Position numbers and translations under genes: made by a program. Shown piece by piece: positions 49,422-60,122 of a stretch of DNA of 64,000 bases. The notes beneath the pieces are model-generated. The model made no database searches, was not told where the DNA came from, and saw only the letters and a program-made list of their open reading frames with translations. Source of the DNA: Paramecium octaurelia. Lineage: Eukaryota > Ciliophora > Oligohymenophorea > Peniculida > Parameciidae. Location of the stretch: the NCBI GenBank assembly GCA_905182995.1, contig CAJJDP010000055.1:434001-498000 (forward strand). The letters run 5' to 3'. Position 1 is the first letter of the stretch, and each line of letters begins with the position of its first letter.

Positions 49422-49701
49422 TGGATAGGAAGTAAATAAATATAAAAATGTAAGTATTAAAGAATGGAATTAATATAAGGATTGATGATAAAAGTAATAA
49501 AATTAATTAAAATTGTATTTAGTATAATTCTATTATCAAACTTGAAATTGAATGAATGTAATTCTATTATCAAATTTTAAATTCAATTATATTATATCAA
49601 ACATTACAGCATATCTCATGAACTTCATCATCATTACCTTCCTTATCATCCAAAACTATGCCTTTTCATCCTCAAGTTCAAGGAATTCATACCAATACGA
49701 A
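49422..49701 (+). repeat. Left arm of a 280-bp inverted repeat
   Basis: This matches 51910-52189 in reverse complement over 280 bp with about four mismatches counted by eye and no gap. The arm comprises ~196 bp upstream of the secreted-protein gene at 49618 plus its first 28 codons (signal peptide). It contains a short internal direct repeat, AATTCTATTATCAAA, at about 49527 and 49560. Confidence 0.9.
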
Positions 49702-50127
49702 AGTAATTATTATTACCCAAACTCGATGTTTTATAATTAACTACATATTGATCAAAATTTCAAAAGTGAAATCATTTCCACCGTCGCTATATATTGGAGA
49801 AAAGTTAAGTGGATTCTCTCTCATCCTGACATTGTTTTTACATTATAAAATGATTAAGAAGTCTTAATAATAGGATTCCATTCTGACAATCATCGATATG
49901 ATGTTACCAGAACTACTACTGCTTCATTTTATTCATAATAATCAAGTTATTATAATTCTAAAGAGTATGTTTACCTTCGCAAGTAATAATTCATCTTTAA
50001 CAATAGACCAGTAACTGTTTTAAAGGTGCTATAAATTGCAGATAGAGTAGCTATGAAACCTTACAGTTATTTATTCAATAATTGCAAAGATAGCGCTTAT
50101 TCCTTAATAGATATATTAAATAGGTGA
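49618..50127 (+). CDS. Small secreted protein, paralogue of 51474-51993 (169 aa)
   Basis: Intronless from ATG 49618 to TGA 50125. MNFIIITFLIIQNYAFSSSS is a strong signal peptide, followed by a Tyr/Ser/Asn-rich linker and a compact domain (VAIYWRKVKWILSHPDIVF, VLIIGFHSDNHRYDVTRT, TVLKVLQIADRV) ending YSYLFNNCKDSAYSLIDIL. The conserved C[KE][DE]SA element near the C-terminus, shared with the paralogue, recalls the NCxxF element of permuted papain-fold proteins (LRAT/NlpC-like), but this is speculative. The first 28 codons lie in the inverted repeat and are nearly identical to the paralogue, while the mature parts differ strongly. Confidence 0.82.
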
Positions 50128-50901
50128 AAATATAAAAATAAATTAGATAATTCAATATCTAAAGCTTCCAAATTGTTCTGTACCTTATCTTATTTTTTTT
50201 TTCGTTATTTCTTTCTAAAAATAAGTTATCGAAGCTTTACTTAATTTATGTGTGTCTTTGTTATATTTAATTCAATACCTTAAAATTATATTTATAGATT
50301 TTAGAATATCATTATCAAAAGTATACATCCTATTCAATGAATTCTAGAACCTAAACTAGAAAACATAAAAACAACTTCAAAATCTTAAAATCTTATTAAA
50401 TAAATCAAAGAGATTTTGGATATGAGCATTAGAGACGATTACAGGATTTCAGATTTCTTTAATCTTATTAATACAACTCCAGATTGTCTAAAAAGTATGT
50501 TCCAAAATTTCATATAATAAAAATCCTTGCTCGTCAGCAACTTGAGTAACTATCTTTAATAAGATTTATTTTTATAATCTAAAAAATTACAGTAATTTAC
50601 TATACCACTGTTTTTGTTCTTTCCAACCTAAAGGAAATTTGAAAAGTTTTTATGTGATTTTGTATATATATTATAATAACCAGATGTTATATTGTCTATA
50701 ACAAAATTCCCAATTCTGAAAATAAACTACAAATACTTTCAACAGTCTAAAATCTCCTTTAATTAAATAATTGATAACAACTAAAATATTCTCTTCAAAA
50801 TGTGAAACTATTTTGAAAATGAGACTCTAAAATCTAGTTGCACTTGTAATTATAAATTAATTATATTATGAAAAACTGTTAATTATTTAAACATAGAAAT
50901 A
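50128..50901. other. AT-rich intergenic region inside the inverted-repeat interval
   Basis: Between the left secreted-protein gene and the APC15-like gene. A/T-rich, with short frames of no coding character. No repeat or RNA recognised. Confidence 0.45.
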
Positions 50902-51138
50902 ATGAGTTTAATTATTCGATTAGTTCGAACACCAAATGCTGCATGGGAAAAACCTAAACAAATTCTTGATGAGGAATCTTTAATCTAAAGATAAGCCGCC
51001 TATGATGAGAAAGTCAAAGAGCAAATATTTAATTCTGATGCTAATCCAATTGAGATCAAAGAAGATGAAGAAGAGGAGGAAGATGATGTTGAAGACATTG
51101 ATGATTATGCAGATGATCTCCAACCACATGATTTATGA
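50902..51138 (+). CDS. Small acidic protein, APC15-like (78 aa)
   Basis: Intronless from ATG 50902 (MSLIIRLVRTPNAAWEKPKQ) to TGA 51136. A Trp-containing N-terminal segment, a Glu/Gln helix (DEESLIQRQAAYDEKV), an LVPIG-like ANPIEIK and a strongly acidic tail (EDEEEEEDDVEDIDDYADD) follow the layout of anaphase-promoting complex subunit 15 (Mnd2 in yeast), which promotes mitotic checkpoint complex turnover. The match is by architecture and remembered sequence, so it is tentative. Confidence 0.55.
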
Positions 51139-51473
51139 GTTATAAATAACAATCACTTTAGATTATTTCTAAGTCCTTTTAAAAATCAACATAGAAAACT
51201 TTGATCTAATTTCAAACTTATTTTTCAATGCAATTAAATATCTCAGTATATCTGGAACATTCAATTAATATATAGAGAATTTCATAGTATATTACAAACC
51301 AATAGGTTTTTCAAAACTTAAATTATATTTCGATTTGATATCATTTATATTAAACTAAAATTCAAAATGAAAAAGAGAGATTATTAAATATTCTAAATTT
51401 GTAAATTTATAAGGTTTAAATTTAATAAGAAGCTATCGATTCTCTTCAAAAATTTAAAGTTTTGCTAAAATAT
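51139..51473. other. AT-rich convergent intergenic region
   Basis: Sequence between the 3' ends of the APC15-like gene and the right secreted-protein gene. No open frame or motif of note. Confidence 0.45.
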
Positions 51474-51993
51474 TCATTATTTTAATTAATCTATAAAATA
51501 TCTAGCACTCTCTTCACATTTATCGATGAAATTTTTGTAATCTTGCTAAACAACTCTATCTGCAATCAATAGCACCTTCAAAACAGATAATGGTCTTTCT
51601 TTAAATAAATAATTACTTTTTGAGGCTTGCCCACACTGTACTTTCATAAATATCTTTGGCTTATTACTAAAATTACTTAATAGTCAATCTGGTAGCATCA
51701 TACCTAAGAGCATTTTGATTGAAACTTAATACTAAGATTTCGATTGAATCTTATAACGAAAATATAATATCAGGGTGACAGGAAGGAATACTTTGTGTTC
51801 TCCATTTAATTTCAACATTCAAAGTTATAATTTAACTTTAGAAGTTTTCATCAATACCTCTAGTATGATCGAAATATTTATTAGATTGATAATAAGTGCT
51901 TTGAGGACGTTCGTATTGGTATGAATTGCTTGAACTTGAGGTTGAAAAGGCATAGTTTTGGATGATAAGGAAGGTAATGATGATGAAGTTCAT
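51474..51993 (-). CDS. Small secreted protein, paralogue of 49618-50127 (about 165 aa)
   Basis: Starts with the same signal peptide MNFIIITFLIIQNYAFSTSS. The mature part (ITLNVEIKWRTQ, SCHPDIIFSLQDSIEILVLS, LRYDATRLTIKQF, PLSVLKVLLIADRV, IDKCEESARYFIDQ) aligns with the left copy but is clearly diverged. To keep frame a 22-nt intron (GTAATTATTTATTTAAAGAAAG) must be removed where the left copy has colinear coding sequence; otherwise the gene is frameshifted. With the intron the frame is 166 codons including TGA 51474. So it is either an intron difference between paralogues or a decaying copy. Confidence 0.72.
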
Positions 51994-52189
51994 GAGATAT
52001 GTTGTAATGTTTTATATAATATAATTGAATTTAAAATTTGATAATAGAATTACATTCATTCAATTTCAAGTTTGATAATAGAATTATACTAAATACAATT
52101 TTAATTAATTTTATTACTTTTATCATCAATCCTTATATTAATTCCATTCTTTAATACTTACATTTTTATATTTATTTACTTCCTATCCA
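51910..52189 (-). repeat. Right arm of the 280-bp inverted repeat
   Basis: Reverse complement of 49422-49701, same length. It covers the first 28 codons of the minus-strand secreted-protein gene and ~196 bp upstream of it. Differences seen: two in the 5' flank just before the ATG and two in the signal-peptide codons. The remaining sequence up to the bL12m start at 52313 is A/T-rich. Confidence 0.9.
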
Positions 52190-52312
52190 ATCTCATCCCA
52201 AATTCAATCTAGATCTTAAATTCAAAATTAGATCGATATTTTAATATAAAAACAAAAAAAACATAATTTCCTAATCAATTAGTTCACATATTTTGTTAAT
52301 TAAAATTAAATT

Positions 52313-53134
52313 ATGTTAACAAAAAGTATTAGATTATTCAGACAATTTAGATTTTGTTCAGCTATTGAAGAAATTACAAAAAAATAAGCTGAATGGTTAG
52401 CCATAGCAAAATAAAAAACATAATCGTAATTAAAGCATTAATGTCAAGACAATAAGAATATTTAGAATAAGCATTATCATAAGACCAAAAATAAAGAGTG
52501 AAGACTATAGCAGATGCTTGTTGTGAGCTGGATCTCTTTGAATTGTAATGTTTGATGAGCTTGTTGAATGAAAATCATTACAAGGCTCAAGGAATAGGTC
52601 TTTTTTAGCTCGATTCAAATTGGCCTGTAATCAAACAAAATGAAGTACCAACTTGGCCTCCAAAAGAGAAAGAGTAAATCGAAGCTTATATGAAAGAACT
52701 ATTTGGAGAGAATGTCGTAAGATTCCTATCAAATTTCATAGCCTGATTTCAAAGCCATTTTTGGAGGTGTTGGATCAGTTGGTAGTCAAGCTTCAGCTCA
52801 AAGTGCTGCTTCAAGTGAAGCTCCTAAGCAGGAAGAAAAGAAAGCAGATGCTGCACCTAAAGTTGAAGCTGAAGTAATTATATAAGTAAATAAAGAAAAA
52901 AAATTACGATGTAGAATTAAGTGCAATTGACGCAGCACAGAAAATTAAGATCATCAAAGAAGTTAGGTACTCAATGAGAATCATTATAGATAATTACTCA
53001 ATCTTGGTTTGAAGGAAGCCAAAGACTTGGTTGAGAAATTGCCAGCCAGTTTAGGTAAGCAATTGCCAAAGGAGAAAGCCAATGAATTAAAAGAAAAGTT
53101 AACAGCTGCTGGATGTACAATAAGTTTAAAGTGA
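52313..53134 (+). CDS. MRPL12: Mitochondrial ribosomal protein bL12m (L7/L12)
   Basis: The N-terminus MLTKSIRLFRQFRFCSA is an Arg-rich amphipathic mitochondrial presequence. The C-terminal domain is unmistakable L7/L12: DVELSAIDAAQKIKIIKEVR, then after a 23-nt intron (GTACTCAA...ATTATAG) LGLKEAKDLVEKLPA, KANELKEKLTAAGCTISLK. The linker is Ala/Ser/Glu-rich (SAASSEAPKQEEKKADAA). The N-terminal dimerisation part (ACCELDLFELQCLMSLLN) needs additional short introns that I did not place exactly. It acts in the L7/L12 stalk, recruiting translation factors to the mitoribosome. Confidence 0.9.
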
Positions 53135-53162
53135 TAACCATGGATATATATAAAACATAAAT

Positions 53163-55837
53163 TCATAAATTTGACAATAATTCTTTAAATTCTTTTAAGT
53201 TTAATGGTTTCTATAATACATAAGTCATCCCTGCATCTAAACAATTTATTACATCTGATTCACCAGTGAATGCTGTTAAACCAATTATCTTGATGGGAGG
53301 GATCTTCTAGACTTATATCATCTCTAAGATGAGTTTTGTTGTCTCAATCCCGTTTAATATAGGCATTTGATAATCCATCAAAATCAAATCAAGTAATTAG
53401 CAATGATCACAGCATTTTTATAATTGCCCTATCATATCTATTGCTTATTAACCATTGAAAGCCTATAATTAAAATATTGTATACTGACCACCAAAACTTC
53501 AAAATCCAGTTTTTGCAAAAGCATGCACAAAGAGTGTTAATTAAAAACCTCATCATCAACTGAAAGTATCCTTTTGCAGTGACATTTCTTTTTTTGAACA
53601 AAATTCAATAGATTGAACTAACTTTCCTAATCTTCCAACAATTTTAACTATTTTATACTCAATACCTGAGATCTAGAACTCTTGCATGACTTTTAATCTT
53701 TAATTTGATGTTGTATTGAGGGATAATCATACGGTTACCCTAAATGTCTATACTGAATATCCACACTTTAATCAGAGCTAAGTGAATCATTCAAATTGCT
53801 TATTAGTTTAGGATCTGATGCCTGCAATTCTTTAACTCTACCATTCAGAGTCAAAAGTTCACTTGATTAATCTACAATATCAGTAAAGAGTTCTTTTGTC
53901 TTAGATTACGGACAAATAATATCATTGTTCTTTTGATTAGACATCTTCTTAACTGATGTGACAATTACAGTTCCAATTTAGATTTGATTCTAAGATTGGA
54001 TTTTTGTTCCCATTATAACTGATTTTCTAGAAGCCTTCATACATTATCCTCTATTCTAGTCGTCCACAAATATGGTTACTTTTGTTCCTAGATTCTTCCC
54101 TTTACTTTTTATTTACATTAACTATTTATTTGTATTGGCACACAGTTTTGTTAATAAAATGGATGATATCAACAGTCCAAATCCATGCCAGCCTTAATTA
54201 AATACGAAATCAGATGTCTCCTAAAATTGAGATAAAGTTCTCTAAATTCTCTCTAATTTTTCTTATTCGATGCCAATCCCCTCATCTTTGATGGATATTT
54301 TCAAAACATTCTAATCCACTGATTTAAATTTAACAAAAACATTACCTCCGTATGAAAACTTTAATGAATTTGCTAATAAATTTACTATGATTTAAATTAG
54401 CCTATTATAATCAGTATTAAATGTTGAAAAATTATTTTTCTTCATTACTATTAGCAAGCCCATATTTTTCATCTCAAACTGTTATTGGAATAGCCCACTA
54501 ATCTCATTTATTAATTCTTTGAATGTAAAATCCCTTGTTTATAGGTAAAATGAATTCGCATAATAGTTTGAAAAATCAATTATATCATTGATGATGTATG
54601 ATTGCAGCTTCAATGAGTTGAATGCTGGTTACAAATATTGGTTTTTGATATAATTATCTACAGTTGAGTCCGAAAGTGTTGATTCTATTAAATTTTTGGC
54701 ACTGTTTAAAGGAGTTTTCATTTCATGAGAAAATGATTCTATTATTTTTGATTTGAAATCATCTTTAATTTTCTATTGAGATAATTCTGTCTATTTGGAA
54801 ATGTCATTCAAAAAGATGGTGATCTCTTGATTATCATTAATTATTTATCCACTCAAAGAAATTGGATTACTATTCTATAACTTAAGAGTGCAAGATATAT
54901 CAAAAGCTTTGTTGCTTGAAGCTTATATCAATGAATCATAATATCCTTATTTATATTCATTGATAATTTACTCTAAAGTCTTAGTCTGTATTTTGATAAC
55001 TTGCTTTGTAGATTCTAAGTTTGTAAACTCTCTACAAGATGGATCTCTTTATTTGTCCCTCAGTCTTTTTATTTAAAGTGATGCACTTTTAAAGTCTTCT
55101 GTACATTATTATGGTATTTAAAAGTTTAATTGGGATAAAATAAGTTTTTATAATTCATCCTCTACGGAACATTTAAACAATTTCATAAAGCATTAATTAA
55201 TGTATTTAACACTTAAATTGGAATAGTCCAAAATAAGTACTTACACATTCATGTCTTAAACTCGTTATCTCCAGATGTCGTCACTTTATTTGGAATAATT
55301 AGAGGGAGATTATAATTCATTCAGTTGGGATTGCAAAAATTGATTTTTGTTTTAGATCTTGCAATTGCTTTGAGTAAATTTCAATATGTCTATGCCTATT
55401 AAAACGAAAGAGCAAACAAAGCTTATTGCATTTATCTAAACCAAACTAACTGATAAAATGAGGGTTAATTTCCCAAGAATATTAGCAAGTAGGGTAATTT
55501 TATCTAAGTATTGATCTGCTTTAATCTCTAATGGATAGCACATCTAAATGGATAAGAATATGCAATTTGGTAATTATATAATTGCAATTGCGAGTATCTA
55601 AAGTATCCTATCTACAAACCTCATTTTCAATATTATATCCGGAGTAATTTTATTCTGTAAAAGATACAAAAGACAGAATATGAAAATGTCAAATACTACC
55701 TTTAAAATGATAACAATTAAGCTAGTCATTATTTCTGTCAATTCTTAAATTAGACTAATATTTAGCACTATTTATGTTGCTAATAGGAAAAGATTAGTCT
55801 GAAGAAATGTATCTTTAGTTTATGGTTTCTTGTTCAT
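53163..55837 (-). CDS. Hybrid histidine kinase 1 (membrane-bound, with receiver domain)
   Basis: ATG 55837 (MNKKPQTKDTFLQTNLFLLA) opens an N-terminus with four or more hydrophobic segments (LIVIILKVVFDIFIFCLL, LAIAIIQLPNCIFLSIQM, LGKLTLILSVSLV). Then come a cytoplasmic sensor region, an H-box (ESFSHEMKTPLNSAKNLI), an ATPase N-box (IIVNLLANSLKFSYGGNVF) with DEGIGI, and a receiver domain with VDDE, LILMDYQMPILNG (phospho-acceptor Asp), GLTAF and QKPLN. The order makes it a hybrid histidine kinase that autophosphorylates on His and passes phosphate to its own receiver Asp. Several short introns are implied. It is convergent with bL12m, 28 bp apart. Confidence 0.87.
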
Positions 55838-55995
55838 AATGAGTAATAATTATTGTTATTAAAATTAATATTGATCAAATCAAAGTAAGGCCAATTTATT
55901 GATAATTAGCAAGTGTATAATAATTTAATTTAACAGTAAAATCATTTTTAATTTTTCAAAAACATAAAGTGTTAATATAAAAATGGTTTAGTTTA

Positions 55996-58763
55996 TCAAA
56001 TTAAAGTGAGAATTTCTTTAAATTCCTTTAGATTAAGTGGTTTATGTAGCACATCACTCATTCCTGCTTTTAAGCAATTTTCAATATCATTTGAGTTAGT
56101 AAAAGCAGTTAAACCAACAATATGAATTCTGGGAAGAATGTTGTCATTCATCATTTTAATTAATTTCTCTGTTGCTTGACACCCATTTAGAATAGGCATC
56201 TAATAATCCATCAAGATGAGAGTTAATAATGAACACTTCTTACTACATTTCTTTATGTTCAAAATATCTACACATGCTTATTGTCCATTAAATGCCTAAG
56301 ATAACACATAAAAATGTTTACCAAAATAACTTCGAATCCCAATTTACACAAGAGCATCTAAATTGATTTTTGATTGAATATTTCATCATCAACAGACATA
56401 ATTCGTTAACATTGGCATTTCTTTCTTCTCTTATACGTTTGCAGCAGTTCTTCATCCTCCTATTCCTCTGCCTATTTGATAAATTGAATGCTAAGTATTT
56501 TGGAATTGTTAGATCTTTATGATGAATTTTCATTCCTGCTGAAATGTCTTTTTTCAATATTGACTTTTTGAGGGGAACTACAAACGATATCAGTAATCAA
56601 AGAAGGCTAGACAGGACTTAACAAACCAAATTTTTAATCTAATGAGTCATAAACAACACTTTCACTAAACATGGAATTGTCATTTGATTTCTATGAACAA
56701 AGTTTAGTTTTTTATTTTTTTGGAATACTTTTCAAACCTTAATCCGTTGTCTAAATAATTGTACCATTTAAATTATTAAGTGAGGAAGTTAAATGAACAG
56801 AACTTTGAAATCTTTAGGTATTTTATCTTATTGTAGGCTATTTGACACTGTTATACTTTGGTAATAAATTCCTAATAAAAAAAGATACCTTTGAACCCAT
56901 GTTAACTCCATCGGATTCAAACTTAATTGTACTCCTATCAGAGGGTCCCAATTTAGATACTAATATCGCTGAAATCAATAACCCAAATCCTTACCAAGTT
57001 TTATTTAATTGGATCTCCTTTTGATTCTTAAGATTGTTTAAATATGATTATATCTATGTTATGTTCAGAGATGAAACCCCTTATCCCATATCAGTGACTG
57101 TAAACTTCAGGATGTCTTTGGTATGAGATTAGATTTTCAAGACAATCAATCCTTCAGTTGAGAATTTGATGGAGTTTTGTAGTAAATTCACCAATATTTG
57201 CATTAGTTTACTATAGTCAGTTATCATAGTAGTTGTGCAACAATCTATTAGATCTACTCTAAAATCAAGATTCTTCTCAGTAAATTACATAATAAAGAGT
57301 GAATTAACTTCATTTATTAATTCTCTCATTGAAAATTCCTTAATCAATAGTTCTAAATTGTTTGTACTTGAAGATGTGAAATCAACGATGTCGCTTATTA
57401 AGTATGATTGGATCTTGAGAGAGTTTATTGCTGGAACAATATATTTGTTTTTAATTTGCTCCGAAAATTCAGTATCTTACAGAAAAGCAGATAAAAAATT
57501 GATGGCTCCGTTTAAAGGAGTTCTCAATTCATGCGAGAATGATTCCAAAATCTAATAATTGATCATGAATATAATTACTTTTGATTTGAATTCGTCTTCT
57601 GAGATTAACTATTGAAGTTCATTTTGTTTTGAAATATCATTAAGAAGAAGGATGATTTCTTCGTTCTATTGATTAGTCAATATGGATCCAGACAATTGGA
57701 ATTTCTTCTATTGAGTATGATTTGTATTAGCATTTTCTACAAGCCCTTAATAATTTTGATGGCAAAGCAATTCTAATGAATTATTTACTATGTATTCTGA
57801 AAAGAGACCTTCAGAAAGATTTGCTATAATCTCAGCTAGTGTAAATTTGAGTGTGTTATGTTCCAAGGAGTCAGCTTATCTTGAAGATATACATTGTCCT
57901 GAGGATCCTGAGAGTGGAGCTGGAGTAAGACAGCTTTGATCCTATTAAAAGAAACGATTTTATTTGCTTCTGAGTCTTTAACGAATTTTTAAATACGAAA
58001 AGGATTGGCAAATTTAATCTATATTGTCTTGGACTAAATTAAATTGTAGCTTATGGAGGAGGAGTTCCTCAAATTCCTAGTCACTCTCACAAAACATCGA
58101 AAAGAACTAATGTGCAGTTTTATTTTTGAAATTGATTTTTTGTGTCTTTGAATTGATCATCACAAATGATACAGGAATCATTTAAATTCTATTTTTCCAC
58201 AAATTGTCTTACTCTTACTAGGAAATTAAACTTTAAGCTAATGGAGTTTATTAATTTGAATCAAATTATTGCGTATGTTTGATTTGAGACAATCTATTTA
58301 GTTCCAATAAAAATTAGAAGGATACCGAAATAATTGATATTAAATCGAAATTGATTATGATGATAAATAGGGTGATTGCTCTAGTTGCAATTATTTCGAA
58401 GTATCGAAAGTACTTTTTATCAACCTCTTGGACTTCAAAAGAATGCAAGAGCATAATTAAGGCGCTCTTTAATTAAATGTCGAGTAATGCTATCATTAAT
58501 AATGTAGATAGCCTACTGATAAATATACATATTTTCTTAAATAGCAGAGTTTTATTAGTAAGTGCAATCATTTAAGTGGTAACAGCAAAAATGGTATTTA
58601 GAATGCAAACCGTAATAGTAAATATGAGTTGTGAGTCATATTAGACAATCATGAGTGCGTTTATAGTTAATTAAAAACAAAAAAAAATGGCAATTGAATG
58701 ATCTCTTTGGAAAATATTCCCTAAAGCTTATTAATTTTGAGAAAGCAAGTACGTACCATTCAT
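55996..58763 (-). CDS. Hybrid histidine kinase 2, paralogue of the preceding gene
   Basis: ATG 58763 (MNGTYLLSQNQQALGNIFQR; another in-frame ATG at 58778) leads into several membrane helices (AIFFCFQLTINALMIV, IITVCILNTIFAVTT-type text, ITLFIIIINFDLISIIS). A PAS-like sensor (FVMINSKTQKINFKNKTAHQ, EEIILLLNDISKQNELQ) precedes the H-box ESFSHELRTPLNGAINFL. The receiver at the C-terminus has MPILNGCQATEKLI, VGLTAFTNSNDIENC and LHKPLNLKEF and ends at TGA 55996. The same order and head-to-tail arrangement as kinase 1 indicate a tandem duplication, although the sequences have diverged. Introns are implied but not all fixed. Confidence 0.86.
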
Positions 58764-59089
58764 CTCTAATTATTTCATTTTCGCTTTTTAAATAATTTAT
58801 ACTTCTTTAATATAATCTTAATGAAAATAATAAATTATAATATTGCCTTTCTTATATTCAGTTTAATTCATTTTGTGACATACGAGTCGAAGAGTAATAA
58901 GAATAATTATATTTAGCTATGTCCAGTTCTCAAAATTAGATTTCTAGAATATTTATACCAAACTTGTTTTACAGAAAGTTATTCTGCAAATAATTGATTG
59001 GGAGAGAAATGAAAAATCTATTAAACTAAACTATATATCCCTGGATGCACTGCTAATTAGAATTTTGTTTGGTTAATTATAAAATACAG
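58764..59089. other. AT-rich intergenic region
   Basis: This lies between hybrid kinase 2 and the next minus-strand gene. No convincing open frame; it should contain the kinase 2 promoter. Confidence 0.45.
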
Positions 59090-59916
59090 TCATTCATAAT
59101 GAATAGGCTTACTTATATTTCGCAATTCCTCAAATAAGGCCTTTATCTACTCTTGATCATCAATGTCTTGTTTATTTAATTTGAATATTGATTGATTTAA
59201 GTTGATTTCCAGAAAGTGCAGGTCATTTTTACAAGAATTCGGTAGTTAAATATTGAGAGATATCTATTATAATTAAAAAAGGGTCCTCTTGAATTTCTTA
59301 TGCTAAGGTATTGCCCCTGTTATGATGTCAAATTATTGCAACTTATGATTGATCTAATCGAATTGAATGTGCAAAAACTAAATTTTATAACCAATTTACT
59401 TTTTCGAATTCCTCATTTCCTCTTGTAAAATAGTGTTTTTTTTATTTCAAAATTTGCATATCCCAATTCAACCTGCTATTAGTATTCTTTATATTCGAAG
59501 AATACTCTTAATATTTTTCATTTCCAGTCCAATTTTGCAAGCTATTCTAAAGTGTTATGAGCACTTCTATTCTGATTAAAAGTTTCTTATCATTGTTATT
59601 CTTTGCTTTTGATAATTTGCAATATTTGTTAATGACTTTTAATTACTAAAATTTTACATACTTTATTTCCTGCCTAAAACATTTGAGTTGGAATTCTTAT
59701 CCATCTAAGTGTTTACTTTTTCTTCAATATATACATTTAGTTTTTATTTGTGAACCTTACCTTAAAAAGCATAAATAGTTTTTTATCTTTGAAACAATGA
59801 GGGAGCACTTGTAGTTATAATAGTTTTTGACTTTTAATTACGAAACTTAATCCAGACTCAGTCCTTGATATTATGGATGATATAGATTGATCCTAATCTT
59901 CAAATTATTTGAGCAT
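59090..59916 (-). CDS. Uncharacterised protein, possible sensor-domain remnant of a histidine kinase
   Basis: Starts MLKQFEDQDQSISSIISRTE and ends ELRNISKPIHYE at TGA 59090; introns are required but not all resolved. The segment IQEDPFLIIIDISQ resembles the last strand of the PAS-like sensor in kinase 2 (NEEIILLLNDISKQ). No H-box, ATPase or receiver motif is present before the stop. It may be a truncated paralogue of the flanking kinases or a separate regulator; the similarity is short and uncertain. Confidence 0.45.
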
Positions 59917-60122
59917 CTATCATCTCTAAGGTTTGCATAGTAAAGTGGAGACGACAGAAGGAGTTGCCATAAATAATTATATATTTTATTAAAAGTCTTT
60001 CCTTTTGGCATATATAATTATTCTATATATTTGATTTGTTTCCATGTAATTACAACATCATTGACAACAAATTATATTGTATGAGAACTTCTTATGTTAA
60101 TAATTAATATTTCATAATTGCC

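Noticed and set aside
49422..52189. Inverted repeat interpreted as a transposon with terminal inverted repeats
   Set aside because: The arms end inside the coding regions of two homologous genes and the interior holds no transposase; paralogous genes explain the repeat better.
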